Below, one piece after another: positions 1 to 8,256 of a stretch of DNA of 64,000 nucleotides. How positions within the stretch are numbered: position 1 is the stretch's first letter; every line of letters begins with the position of its first letter. The position numbers and the translations under genes are program-made. Under the pieces are notes generated by a model, which did not search any database, had not been told where the DNA came from, and saw only the letters and a list, made by a program, of their open reading frames with translations. The stretch is from contig NZ_JMLK01000019.1 of assembly GCF_000686725.1 (NCBI RefSeq), positions 1-64,000 on the forward strand, written 5' to 3'. The DNA is from Clostridium akagii DSM 12554 (GTDB lineage: Bacteria; Bacillota; Clostridia; Clostridiales; Clostridiaceae).

Positions 1-1
1 A

Positions 2-562
2 GGTTCAGGAAATATAGGCACTGCAGTGGGCAAGAAAGTAGTCGAGGCAGGACATGAATTGATTATTAGTAATAGTAGAGGACCTAAAACATTAGCGGAA
101 AAGATTACTGAAATTGGATTGAAGGCTACAGCTGGAACAGTTTTGGAAGCTTCTAAGCAAGAGGTAGTTGTAATAGCGGTGCCATTTGCAAAAATATCTG
201 AGGCTGTAAAGGGATTGCCTAATTGGAAAAATAGAATTGTTATTGATGCTACAAATTCTCCTGAACCAGATTTAGAAACACTGACATCCAGTGAGACGGT
301 ATCAAAAGCTCTACCTGGTGCAAGGATAATTAAAGCTTTTAGTTCACTATATGCACCATTTATAGACGGAGAAGTTAACGGTGGCAAACGTGTTCTATTT
401 TATGCTGGAGATGATCTAGAAGCAAAATCCATAGTTAAAGGATTATTCGAACAAATGGGATTTTATCCTGTTGATCTAGGATCTCTTGCAATTGGAGGCA
501 AAATGATGCAATACGTCGGTGGACCACTTTCGGGAGAGCATTTTACACAAATTGAAGAGTAG
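2..562 (+). CDS. NADPH-dependent F420 reductase-like oxidoreductase (5' partial)
   Basis: The reading frame is open to the left edge of the window, so the true start lies outside; the GTG at 26 is an internal codon. The first residues give a Rossmann nucleotide-binding loop (GSGNIGTAVG), followed by a pattern typical of the NADP-dependent F420 oxidoreductase family (PF03807): a VVVIAVPF strand, an IDATNSP motif, and a C-terminal half with KAFSSLYAPF and GGPLSGEHF. In anaerobes without F420 such proteins are usually unassigned NAD(P)H-linked reductases. The VOC gene 27 bp downstream on the same strand suggests co-transcription. The substrate cannot be read from the sequence. Confidence 0.8.
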   Translation, partial: GSGNIGTAVGKKVVEAGHELIISNSRGPKTLAEKITEIGLKATAGTVLEASKQEVVVIAVPFAKISEAVKGLPNWKNRIVIDATNSPEPDLETLTSSETVSKALPGARIIKAFSSLYAPFIDGEVNGGKRVLFYAGDDLEAKSIVKGLFEQMGFYPVDLGSLAIGGKMMQYVGGPLSGEHFTQIEE

Positions 563-589
563 TATACCTATTATAAGGAGGTTATATAA

Positions 590-964
590 ATGATAAAAGG
601 GATTTGCATAGACAATATTGCTATCGACTGTAAAGATGGGGTTAAACTCCGTGATTTTTATGCTGAACTTCTCGGTTTGGAATCTTTTATAATGTATGAT
701 TTACCAGCTTTACGCAGTCAATCAGGTCTTGTGTTATTTTTTAAGGAAGATGCAGACTTTGAATATGTTAAACCTGTTTGGCCTGAGGAGATAGGCAAAC
801 AGCAAAAACAAATGCATTTTGGTTTCCAAGTAGATGACTTGCCTAGTGCTGTATTACAAGCAGAAGCATTAGGAGCTTGCAAAGCAGAAAGCCAGTTTGG
901 TGGGGATTACCTTGTTACTATGTTTGACCCCGAGGGTCACCCATTTTGCCTATCCGCAAAATAA
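590..964 (+). CDS. VOC (glyoxalase/bleomycin-resistance fold) family protein
   Basis: This is a 124-aa single-domain protein. The N-terminal pattern IDNIAIDCKDGVKLRDFYAELLGL and the C-terminal MFDPEGHPFCL match the vicinal oxygen chelate superfamily, which includes glyoxalase I, extradiol dioxygenases and antibiotic-sequestering proteins. His134-type and Glu ligands cannot be assigned safely. A strong AAGGAGG site lies about 7 nt before the ATG. It follows the reductase gene by 27 bp and ends before a strong bidirectional terminator, so it is probably the last gene of that operon. Its substrate is unknown. Confidence 0.85.
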   Translation: MIKGICIDNIAIDCKDGVKLRDFYAELLGLESFIMYDLPALRSQSGLVLFFKEDADFEYVKPVWPEEIGKQQKQMHFGFQVDDLPSAVLQAEALGACKAESQFGGDYLVTMFDPEGHPFCLSAK

Positions 965-1004
965 GTATAATCAATCGAAGAATATCAAAAGTATTTTAAA
1001 CATT

Positions 1005-1062
1005 AGAGACTGTAAACAAAAAAACATCTAGAGCCCTAGATGTTTTTTTGTTTACAGTCTCT
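1005..1062. terminator. Perfect 27-bp inverted repeat, bidirectional terminator overlapping a coding end
   Basis: Two perfectly complementary 27-nt arms (1005-1031 and 1036-1062) flank a 4-nt AGCC loop. Each arm carries seven A or seven T in a row, so T-runs follow the inner stem in both directions. It sits between the convergent VOC and Rrf2 genes. The last eight codons and the stop of the Rrf2 gene lie inside the right arm. Confidence 0.9.
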
Positions 1063-1485
1063 ATTTAATTTTAATATATCTTCAACTATATCTGCTATTG
1101 TAACACTCTTGAGTTCCATCTCCATAGCTGTCTCTGTACGATGTAAAACTCCCTCAAGAACAAAATGAATTTTTGATCCTACAGCACAGGTGGGATCGGA
1201 ATCTTCATGTATCTTAAATAGTTGCCCTTCTTTAACAACCTCAACTGCTTTATATACATCTAATAAAGTTATATTTTCTACTGGCTTCAAAAGATTAGCT
1301 CCACCGCCCCCTGCATTAACACTAACTAATCCAGCTTTTTTTAACATTCCTGTAACTCTCCGAATAACTACAGGATTTGTGTTTACACTGATAGCGATAA
1401 CTTCTGAAGTAAAAACTATATCTTTGCCAATATCCAACATGGATAACATGTGAACTGCAACAGAAAACCTACTACTTATTTTCAT
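1036..1485 (-). CDS. Rrf2 family transcriptional regulator
   Basis: This is a 149-aa winged-helix regulator with the Rrf2 layout: KISSRFSVAVHML at the N-terminus, then a recognition region (NTNPVVIRRVTGMLKKAGLV) and a glycine-rich wing (NAGGGGANLLKP). The three clustered cysteines of IscR/NsrR are missing; only two scattered Cys remain near 105 and the C-terminus. It therefore resembles the YwnA-like, cluster-free subgroup. The chosen ATG is preceded by GGAGG at 8 nt. An upstream in-frame TTG would place that GGAGG inside the coding sequence, so it was rejected. The C-terminal residues are encoded by one arm of the terminator. Likely target: the adjacent QueG-like gene or itself. Confidence 0.88.
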   Translation of the reverse strand: MKISSRFSVAVHMLSMLDIGKDIVFTSEVIAISVNTNPVVIRRVTGMLKKAGLVSVNAGGGGANLLKPVENITLLDVYKAVEVVKEGQLFKIHEDSDPTCAVGSKIHFVLEGVLHRTETAMEMELKSVTIADIVEDILKLNRDCKQKNI

Positions 1486-1560
1486 ATTTTTAGCCTCCAA
1501 TCGTAATCATTGTAGTTACATCCGGTACAATTGTCAATAGCTTTATTTTGGGGCTAGTTT

Positions 1561-2589
1561 TTATATTCCCAATTTTTTAATTGCCCACTCTGCCATTTCC
1601 CTTACCTTTTCATTGCTATCATTGCATGCCTCATAAATGAATTCCTTATACTGCCCTTTATAGTCATTTACCATTGAATTGATGGCATTGGTCTTAAATT
1701 TCCAAGCATCTTCTTTCTTTATATACCAAAACTTAGAACTCATTACATTTTCTAAATATTCATAGTCCATTTTTAAAATTTTCTCAAGGGATATATGTTG
1801 GCTAAGCTTATCTAAACCCGGAAATTCTTCTGATTCGCTCCAACGCCTTATGTTTTTTGGACAAACATCTTGACAAACTTCACAGCCAAAAAACCAATTT
1901 CCCATTTCAGCATTAAATTTTTCATTAGGCAAATCCTTGCCCCCAAATGTGGTAAGGTATGAGATACACGATGTTGGATTCATTGTATAAGGAGCTGATA
2001 AAGAACATGTGGGACATGCTTTCACACACAAATTACATTTTTCAGAACAAGCGTCCAGTGTTGGTATTTCTATTGATTCAAGCTCTTTATCAATTAGCCA
2101 TGCTTCTAAATACACCCATGAACCGGATTCTGTATAAAAAAAATTGTTTCTGCGAACTAAACCAAGTCCAGCTTTCATTGCTGCCCAGCGTAGTGAGGTA
2201 ATACCGAACTTCCTTTCAGTTTTAGCTTTAAGTCCCATTCCTTGCATATGGGCTTCAAATTTTAGACTATACTGAAAATCTTTAGAATTCTCATCTATTC
2301 TACTATCTGTTAAATAATATTTTGCAATTAAACCTTTTAGGTGCTCTGGTATATTATATTTGCCATATTGTCTTACACATATAACAATGGACTTTGCCCA
2401 TGGATATGTATCATTCAAATTAGTGAATCGATAAAGGTTTTTATAAAAAGGCTCAGTTTCTGGAATATTCTCAATTCGTTCATTAAGCTTTTCCTCATAA
2501 CCAGCTATATCAGATATCTTGATAATTCCACACTTTTCATAGCCCATATTAAGTGCTGCAGTTTTTATTTGTGATGATAAAGTATCCAT
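1561..2589 (-). CDS. QueG-like 4Fe-4S protein (epoxyqueuosine reductase family)
   Basis: This 342-aa protein has the double [4Fe-4S] ferredoxin pattern of QueG. A CSEKCNLCVKACPT cluster is followed by CISYLT, and a second half has GCEVCQDVCPKN. The N-terminal 150 residues match the cobalamin-binding DUF1730 region by position. QueG reduces epoxyqueuosine to queuosine in tRNA, but clostridia carry several paralogues with unproven roles, so the symbol is withheld. The length is normal for the family. A second QueG-like protein is encoded at 7308-8150. The gene is preceded by a short GGGGTGCTT ribosome site and by an AT-rich promoter region containing a small GTGTA/TACAC dyad. Confidence 0.8.
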   Translation of the reverse strand: MDTLSSQIKTAALNMGYEKCGIIKISDIAGYEEKLNERIENIPETEPFYKNLYRFTNLNDTYPWAKSIVICVRQYGKYNIPEHLKGLIAKYYLTDSRIDENSKDFQYSLKFEAHMQGMGLKAKTERKFGITSLRWAAMKAGLGLVRRNNFFYTESGSWVYLEAWLIDKELESIEIPTLDACSEKCNLCVKACPTCSLSAPYTMNPTSCISYLTTFGGKDLPNEKFNAEMGNWFFGCEVCQDVCPKNIRRWSESEEFPGLDKLSQHISLEKILKMDYEYLENVMSSKFWYIKKEDAWKFKTNAINSMVNDYKGQYKEFIYEACNDSNEKVREMAEWAIKKLGI

Positions 2590-2659
2590 TTATTAAGCAC
2601 CCCTCGTTAATTAATGAAATTGTTATAGTGTACATACACGTTAATGATTTCATTAAGAT

Positions 2660-2728
2660 ATTATCATTTATATATAAGGCTGTCAAGCATAAGAAAATCT
2701 CTGATTAGTCTTATATATAAATGATAAT
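2660..2728. terminator. 19-bp perfect inverted repeat with 31-nt spacer
   Basis: The arms 2660-2678 and 2710-2728 are exact reverse complements. The right arm ends 3 nt from the deformylase stop codon, so on the minus strand this forms a large 3' hairpin after that gene. It is also about 70 bp upstream of the QueG-like gene. The long spacer is unusual for a simple terminator, and a small mobile-element remnant is possible. Confidence 0.55.
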
Positions 2729-2730
2729 AA

Positions 2731-3141
2731 TTAGATTATTATACCTTCAAAATGATCCATTTCATGTTGAATTATTTGTGCTGTAAATCCATTAAACACT
2801 TGCTTTTGCTTGTTAAAATTTCTATCAAGATACTCCACCTCTATTATTTCATATCTCTTTGTTTTTCTAGAGCCAATTAAAGATAAACAACTCTCCTCTG
2901 TTTCATAAAGCTTTTCTTTTTTAAATATAAATGGATTTATCATAGGCACAATAAGGTTTCCCACAGTAAATACCAATATACGTTTTTTTGCTCCAATCAT
3001 ATTACCAGCTAGTCCAACACAATTATCTAAGTTTGCACTTAATGTATCTATTAAATCATCAATTACTACTATATCTTTTTTAGTTGCCTCTTCTGATTTT
3101 TGTCCTAAAAACAATATATCTTTTACAATTGGTTTTATCAT
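2731..3141 (-). CDS. Peptide deformylase-like protein (altered motif 1)
   Basis: This 136-aa protein has the three deformylase motifs in order. Motif 1 reads CVGLAGNMIG (canonical GxGLAAxQ), motif 2 reads ESCLS (canonical EGCLS), and motif 3 is an intact QHEMDH metal site. Deformylase removes the formyl group from nascent N-terminal Met. The Gln of motif 1, which normally stabilises the transition state, is Met here, and the Gly of motif 2 is Ser. The protein is also shorter than housekeeping enzymes. It is therefore probably a divergent paralogue with weak or altered activity. It stands alone between two intergenic regions. Confidence 0.8.
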   Translation of the reverse strand: MIKPIVKDILFLGQKSEEATKKDIVVIDDLIDTLSANLDNCVGLAGNMIGAKKRILVFTVGNLIVPMINPFIFKKEKLYETEESCLSLIGSRKTKRYEIIEVEYLDRNFNKQKQVFNGFTAQIIQHEMDHFEGIII

Positions 3142-3571
3142 AGTTTATCTTTAGTGAGAGAGTGTATAATAAGTACCAAACTCCCGCTAAAACTCACCCC
3201 TTTTCTTTTTATACTGTTTTATGTGTATACTATGTTGATAAATGGTCATATTAAAAAAAATTAAGAATTAATTGTTACTGCATTGAAGAAATATCATAGT
3301 AAATGTTTTATTATACTTTACAGATGTAATTTTACATGGTTTTTCGCCCTACGTAAAGGTATACCTTTGCGTAGGGTTATTAATTTGGTAAATTAAGCAA
3401 TTTTCATTGCCGTTTCTGTTCCATTACTACTTGAACCCCAATAAGCAATAAGCAATAAGCAAAACCACCCATATCAATCTTCGATAAAACCTATTTTGAC
3501 TGAATTCATTCAACATGTTATACTCGTATCTATCATCAAGTTGATGAATCAAATTTATATGGAGGCTATAT
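3142..3571. other. Intergenic region with hairpin and 7-bp tandem repeat
   Basis: No gene is seen in these 430 bp. At 3347-3376 there is a 14-bp hairpin (CCCTACG stem, 2-nt spacer, one G-T pair) that could end a transcript. At 3440-3460 the unit AATAAGC is repeated three times. The promoter of the following dehydrogenase must lie in the last 100 bp. Confidence 0.6.
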
Positions 3572-4501
3572 ATGAAAAAAAAGACTGTAATCATTACAGG
3601 TGGTAATTCTGGGCTGGGGTATCAATGTGCACTGAACATCGCAAAGAATGATCCTGACTATCATATTTTACTGGCCTGCCGGAACCTAAAAAAAGCTGAT
3701 ACGGCTGCTGAAATGCTAAAAAGTGAAACAGGCAATCCCAATATATCCACAATGGAGTTGGATTTAGCATCGTTGTCATCAATTCGTATGTTCTATGATG
3801 CTTTTTCTAAAGCAGATTTGCCACCATTATATGCTGTGGTTTGCAATGCTGGAATTAGTGCGGGTGGTGTACCGGGTGAGAAATACACAAAAGACGGGTA
3901 TGAAATGATATTTGGCGTAAGTCATTTGGGACATTTTCTATTGACAAATCTGCTATTGAACCTCATGGGTAAAAGTGGACGCATTGTTTTCGTCAGTAGC
4001 GATATGCACAATCCCCCTCCGTTCTTTCGGCTTAAACTTGTGTATGATAATGCGAAGGCTATTAGCGCTCGTAGCTCTGGGATGCTCCAATACTGTACTT
4101 CAAAGCTGTGTAACATATATTGTTCATACGAGATGGCAAGGCTACTAGCCACAAAGACTGACAGGCAAATCACAGTTAATGCGTTTAATCCAGGTGCCAT
4201 GTCGGACACCAATTTTATACGGATAGAGGGTAATATCCTTTTACAAGGGATTATGAGAGGTTTTTCTCGCGTTATGGGAGTCATCGTCGGCAAACCAAGT
4301 TCTTCCGTAAAATCAGGTGCAATTTTGGCTTCGCTTATAATTGAACCTGCATTAGCTGAAATGACCGGAAAATATCTGGATAGAGGCAAGGATATAAAAT
4401 CATCCCTTCTCTCCTACAACAAAGATAATGCCAGGGAACTTTGGAAAACGAGCATGGAACTATCTAAATTGAGTCAAAGTGAGACTATTTTCGGACAGTA
4501 A
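3572..4501 (+). CDS. Short-chain dehydrogenase/reductase (SDR), protochlorophyllide-reductase-like
   Basis: This is a 309-aa classical SDR. It has a TGGNSGLG cofactor loop at residues 9-16, VCNAG around 91-95, a Ser in the VFVSSD strand, and the catalytic YCTSK (Tyr-x3-Lys). The LDLASLSSIR motif after strand 3 is typical of the extended protochlorophyllide/retinol-dehydrogenase-like subgroup, which usually prefers NADP. A GGAGGC site lies 8 nt before the ATG. The TetR gene follows 42 bp downstream on the same strand and is probably its regulator. The substrate is unknown. Confidence 0.87.
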   Translation: MKKKTVIITGGNSGLGYQCALNIAKNDPDYHILLACRNLKKADTAAEMLKSETGNPNISTMELDLASLSSIRMFYDAFSKADLPPLYAVVCNAGISAGGVPGEKYTKDGYEMIFGVSHLGHFLLTNLLLNLMGKSGRIVFVSSDMHNPPPFFRLKLVYDNAKAISARSSGMLQYCTSKLCNIYCSYEMARLLATKTDRQITVNAFNPGAMSDTNFIRIEGNILLQGIMRGFSRVMGVIVGKPSSSVKSGAILASLIIEPALAEMTGKYLDRGKDIKSSLLSYNKDNARELWKTSMELSKLSQSETIFGQ

Positions 4502-4543
4502 ACAGTAGAAATAGCAAAAATGACGTAATTAAGGAGTGATAAG

Positions 4544-5140
4544 ATGACTAGAATAACAAAATCAGCGGAGGAACGACGTCAGGAAATTATCGACATCTCT
4601 AAGAAGTTATTTAGTGAGAATGGCTTTGATAAAACACAGGTGGCTGATATTTCCAAGGAGATGGGAGTTGCACAAGGACTAGTTTACCATTATTTCAAAT
4701 CAAAGATGGAAATTTTGTACGTTGTAATTGATGAAATATCAGGCGAAAATGAGGAAACAACAAGGCAAATTATATCTGAATATCATGGTTCTGCGTTTGA
4801 CTGTCTGAACATGATTTTCATGAAACTCATAAACAAAGAAAAGTTAGACAAATATAGCACTCTGTTTTCGAGCCTTAAGGAAGATCATGGCGTAATGGAA
4901 TATGTCAGCAAAAGGATGTCTATGTCAATGGAGTCATTTTCAATTTCTCTGATTGAACGAGGAAATGCCGACGGTTCTTGGAATTGCGAATATCCGAAAG
5001 AAACAGCGAGATTTATTTTGCAAGGGTTAAACGGGTTTATTGGCTCATATCCACTAAATCAAGATGTAAATCAAAAAAAACAAGTACTTAACAGTATTGT
5101 TTTAAGGGCCCTGGGTGTTCATTCTCCAAAAGATAGATGA
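4544..5140 (+). CDS. TetR/AcrR family transcriptional regulator
   Basis: This 198-aa protein has the TetR N-terminal helix-turn-helix: EERRQEIIDISKKLFSENGF, then TQVADISKEMGVAQGLVYHYFKSKMEIL at residues 10-55. The C-terminal ligand-binding part is all-helical and unspecific. It is co-directional with, and 42 bp behind, the SDR gene, so it is likely an autoregulated repressor of that pair. An AAGGAGTG site precedes the ATG. Confidence 0.9.
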   Translation: MTRITKSAEERRQEIIDISKKLFSENGFDKTQVADISKEMGVAQGLVYHYFKSKMEILYVVIDEISGENEETTRQIISEYHGSAFDCLNMIFMKLINKEKLDKYSTLFSSLKEDHGVMEYVSKRMSMSMESFSISLIERGNADGSWNCEYPKETARFILQGLNGFIGSYPLNQDVNQKKQVLNSIVLRALGVHSPKDR

Positions 5141-5202
5141 CAACTAAATATTCTGCACTGAACCATAAAAGACAGATATTGGAGTGGTACCTCCAACATT
5201 AA

Positions 5203-5483
5203 AAAATGCTTGAAGTTAACAGTAAGGGTGCGTTTTTTCCTGATAACCCAATAATGGGTTATGTCGCTAATATTTCATGTTGGTGTGATTCAGAGAAATG
5301 TTGGCGAGACTCTAGGTTGTTGCGGCCATGAAGTGGAACGAAGTAAAGCCTGAAAAGAAAGAAAAAATAATTGTTAACGTAGATAAAATCTCAAAGAAGA
5401 TATTAAAAAACATCGGTAAAGTTAAGCCGACATTCAAATCGAAGTTTATGTTTGACATTATGAGAATGCAGCAGATGGAATAA
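5203..5483 (+). pseudogene. Frameshifted C-terminal fragment of a flavodoxin-like/NAD(P)H oxidoreductase
   Basis: Two short overlapping frames look like one protein end. 5206-5331 encodes a stretch with GAFFPDNPIMGY and ISCWCDSEKCW. 5328-5483 in a second frame continues with MKWNEVKPEKKEKI and KILKNIGKVKPTFKSKFMF. They overlap by 4 nt, consistent with a single-base frameshift near 5327. The Trp/Cys-rich stretch plus a basic helical tail recalls the C-terminal part of clostridial flavodoxin-family proteins, but I am not sure of the family. No start, ribosome site or N-terminal domain remains. It is followed by a good terminator at 5537. Confidence 0.5.
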
Positions 5484-5536
5484 ACGGTAGTTCTAATAGT
5501 ACAGTAAAGTAAAATACTCCACTTCTAAAGCGTAAA

Positions 5537-5576
5537 AAGCCATAACCCCACTGACAATACAGTGGGGTTATGGCTT
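5537..5576. terminator. Rho-independent terminator (17-bp stem)
   Basis: A perfect 17-bp stem (5537-5553 and 5560-5576) encloses a 6-nt ACAATA loop, with GC-rich CCCC/GGGG in the middle. It separates the flavodoxin remnant from the convergent aldo/keto reductase remnant. Confidence 0.8.
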
Positions 5577-5623
5577 CCCTATTTGCTTTCTAAGAACAAT
5601 TATTACGATTTTATCTAAACTGA

Positions 5624-6233
5624 TTAAAACAACCTGCTTAAAAGACTGTAAGCCACAAATGTAATTCCCAGTTCTCTTGCAATAGGCAAAATTTCCTCAA
5701 CATCACGACTCCAAAGAGAATATTCAGTTTGTAATGCAGAAATGGGATGCACTGCATGTGCTCGCCTAATAGTAGATGCATTTGCTTCACACAGACCAAG
5801 ATAACGTACCTTACCTGCCTTAACTAACTGTCTCCTCAATTGGTATATTAGGATCTACTCTGTACTGATAATACAGGTCAATGTAGTCAAGACCAAGACG
5901 CATTAGACTCTCATCGATTGCTTTTTTCACGTGGTCCGGGTGTCCACCGATAAACTCCCAATTGGGTCCAAATGAAAATTTAGTAGCGACAATTGCCTGC
6001 TCTCTTCGCCCTTTCAAAGCTTTGCCTAAAAGCTCCTCGTTATGTCCGCTGCCATACGTATCAGCAGTATCAGCAGTATCAAGCATCGTTACTCCAAGAT
6101 TCAGACCTCGATGAATGGTCTTAATAGACTCTTCATCGTTTATGGTACCATAAATGCCAGGAGACATTACCATCAATCCCAATCCAATAGAAGAAACAAC
6201 AAGCTCACTGTTACCAAGTTTTTGTGTTTTCAT
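5624..6233 (-). pseudogene. Aldo/keto reductase, frameshifted, truncated and with mutated active site
   Basis: The N-terminal part (5820-6233) has the AKR opening [13 protein letters not shown] and the Asp/Tyr active-site region. The rest continues in another frame (5624-5839) from [11 protein letters not shown] and stops at AYSLLSRLF, where intact enzymes continue PLGRGFLTG for another 100 residues. Four lesions are visible: the frameshift at about 5825-5835, the loss of the C-terminal third, a 9-nt direct duplication at about 6060-6080 giving [10 protein letters not shown], and replacement of the catalytic His by Tyr in YYQYRVDP. The intact relative at 14771-15760 has YQHRVDP. Promoter-like boxes remain upstream. 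Confidence 0.85.
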
Positions 6234-6267
6234 TTAAATCAACCCTTATTTATTAACTTCTATATAT

Positions 6268-6296
6268 CTCTTAGCATGCACAGTATACATAATCAA
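6268..6296 (-). promoter_or_regulatory. Promoter with embedded dyad motif upstream of the AKR remnant
   Basis: On the minus strand TTGATT (6291-6296) and TAAGAG (6268-6273) are 17 bp apart. The spacer contains TAGCATGCACAGTA (6272-6285 on the plus strand). A near copy, TAGCATACACTGTA, lies in the spacer of the SDR promoter at 8263-8276, and ATGCACTGTA recurs at 6331-6340. A MerR-like spacer-binding regulator would fit, but none is encoded nearby. Confidence 0.45.
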
Positions 6297-6354
6297 AAAA
6301 CGGGGGTACGCTGATGAAATTAAAATTGCTATGCACTGTAAGTGAAGATTATGC

Positions 6355-6861
6355 TCATAATAAAAAGTTATCCTTTTGTATAATTTCATCAACTGTTTCT
6401 ACTATACTTAATAACGTCGTATTAAGAAAGTATTTTTTACTATAATCCATCACTTTAAACTCATCTAATAATAAAACACAGCGTTCACCCATCTGGCAAT
6501 CCAGCGGACGCATTTTGTCACGTTTCATTATAGTTTCTTCATCAGTTATCAGTATACATAATTTTATCTTTGTATTTTGAAACCTATTTCTTATGTATTC
6601 TATGTCTCCAGGTATACATATATAATTAAAAACCACATCGTATCCTCTATTTAAAAAATTCATAATTAAACCTATACAATTTTCCCAAAACACTTCTAAA
6701 TGATTACCTTCAAGCCACGGTTTTACATAGCCACCATGCACCAAGTGGTAGATGTCGTCTCCTTCTATAAGTGCTGATTTTTCCTTTTTTTCTGCTAAGT
6801 TTTTAGAAACTGTTGATTTCCCTACACCCGCTGGACCTGTAATAATATATAAACAGCTCAT
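6355..6861 (-). CDS. AAA family P-loop nucleotide/sugar kinase-like protein
   Basis: This 168-aa protein starts with a Walker A loop, GPAGVGKST, at residues 8-16. It continues with IEGDDIYHLVHGGYVKPW, a lid region with MKRDKMRPLDCQMGERC, and no second domain. It fits the small P-loop kinases of the AAA_17/AAA_33 or shikimate-kinase-like type that phosphorylate small metabolites or antibiotics. The substrate is unknown. The gene is monocistronic with a GGAGGGAAATAA ribosome site. Three Cys near the end are not arranged as a metal site. Confidence 0.75.
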   Translation of the reverse strand: MSCLYIITGPAGVGKSTVSKNLAEKKEKSALIEGDDIYHLVHGGYVKPWLEGNHLEVFWENCIGLIMNFLNRGYDVVFNYICIPGDIEYIRNRFQNTKIKLCILITDEETIMKRDKMRPLDCQMGERCVLLLDEFKVMDYSKKYFLNTTLLSIVETVDEIIQKDNFLL

Positions 6862-6962
6862 TTATTTCCCTCCATTATTAAATACTAATATTCTTATATC
6901 ATCATACCTGTATTAATATGTACCATCGCGACGTAAGCTACGGAGAATATGAAATTCCTAAG

Positions 6963-7196
6963 CTATAAATCTCTTCTCATCAAACTAAAACTCTGACCTG
7001 TTGGACCAACCAATGGTTTATTTGCTATAAATAATGCAAGATTTGTGACATCTTCTGGTTCCTTAATCCATTCACTGCCAACTGAAATTGTAATTATTTT
7101 ACCTCCACCTTGTTTCTTTAAATAAGGGATTGCTGCTTTAGATGTATAAAACACTCCTGTAATAACTGCAACTTTGTTTTCTAAATGACTAAACAT
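6963..7196 (-). pseudogene. Short-chain dehydrogenase with two internal deletions
   Basis: The reading frame is intact but the protein is a collage of three SDR pieces. SHLENKVAVITG is the first strand, cut just at the glycine loop. VFYTSKAAIPYLKKQGGGKIITIS is the middle (alphaE to beta5). EWIKEPEDVTNLALFIANKPL followed by TGQSF is the C-terminal part. The cofactor loop, the NAG motif and the catalytic Tyr-x3-Lys are all missing. The start was set at the ATG preceded by GAGG at 5 nt. About 150 residues of a normal 250 are lost, both times in frame. It cannot be an active enzyme. Confidence 0.8.
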
Positions 7197-7307
7197 AAAA
7201 ACCTCATTATTACTTAATAGTTTTACTATACATTGATTCATTGAACTGATTAAAGTAGTTCTTACCTCGGATAAACCAATAATCAATAATCAATAAATTT
7301 GCCATCT

Positions 7308-8150
7308 TTATTTTACATTGCAATGCCTAGGAATACTGCTTTCACAAGGTACCCCTGTTTGACATTTCCCACACCCATATCTTGGTTTGTATTTTTCATA
7401 TGTTTTGTCTAAAAAGTCAGAACATATAATGTGATTTTTACCCTTATCTATAGTTATTGCATTAGCTGGACATTTTTTAACACAAGCACCACACCTTGAG
7501 CAATAATCATATATATTTTCATACTCTCTTTTCCTCGGTGACAAATACAATTCTGTGATGATGCTGCCAATTCTTCCTGACATACCTTTTGATGTTATTA
7601 AACCTTTAGAAAGTCCAAATGTTCCAAGCCCACCAACAAAGGCAGCGTGTCTTTCTGACCAAGTGCTTGTAAATGTTGCCTTAGGATGTTGAGAATTATT
7701 ATTAAGTGCAGCATTAGACCAGAATCTTTCATCCTGAGTAGGAACTAGAGTCTTATATCCAGCATTTATTAATTCTGACTTTAGATATATACAAAGCTTG
7801 TTTATAAAAGCTTGACCTTCAATACGTCCATGCAACCATTCTTCAGAAGGCCATACTTTTTCACATCTATTTCCCTTTTTAACTACTTCACTAAATGGTA
7901 AAAAGAATGAAATAACAGACTTTGATTGTGGTAACCATTCTTTGGGTCTTAAGAAATGTTCTCCAATCACAGTAGGTTCTTTAAATAATGTGAAATACTC
8001 ATCATCAGAAGCAGCAAATCCCAAAATTGGTGCTTCAAAAATTTTCATCCCTGCAACACTTTCAGAAATAGCAATTTCATTTGATACATAATTGTCCTTT
8101 GAGTTTTCAACAAAGTCCGATGCTATTTTTATTAAATCCTGCTTATTCAT
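7308..8150 (-). CDS. QueG-related 4Fe-4S binding protein
   Basis: This is a 280-aa protein. The N-terminal two thirds resemble the DUF1730-like domain of epoxyqueuosine reductases (ISFFLPFSEVVKKGNR and FVGGLGTFGLSKGLI). A C-terminal ferredoxin-like part has CSRCGACVKKCPANAIT plus CSDF and a GCGKCQTGVPC segment, enough cysteines for two clusters. It is a paralogue, not an orthologue, of the 342-aa protein at 1561-2589; the second cluster is spaced differently. Such proteins are common in clostridia, with no established substrate. An excellent GGAGG lies 7 nt before the ATG. Confidence 0.8.
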   Translation of the reverse strand: MNKQDLIKIASDFVENSKDNYVSNEIAISESVAGMKIFEAPILGFAASDDEYFTLFKEPTVIGEHFLRPKEWLPQSKSVISFFLPFSEVVKKGNRCEKVWPSEEWLHGRIEGQAFINKLCIYLKSELINAGYKTLVPTQDERFWSNAALNNNSQHPKATFTSTWSERHAAFVGGLGTFGLSKGLITSKGMSGRIGSIITELYLSPRKREYENIYDYCSRCGACVKKCPANAITIDKGKNHIICSDFLDKTYEKYKPRYGCGKCQTGVPCESSIPRHCNVK

Positions 8151-8256
8151 ATCATACCTCCAGTTGTAATTTTCATTTTGTAATCATTCCTTTATATTTA
8201 TTTTCCATAGTATAATTATATTATTAAATCAAAATAATACTAGTACGCAATTTATA

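Noticed and set aside
3440-3460. Tandem AATAAGC units (and AATAATC at 7278) as a possible CRISPR-like or regulatory array
   Set aside because: The units are only 7 bp, occur two or three times without spacers, and look like simple slippage repeats.
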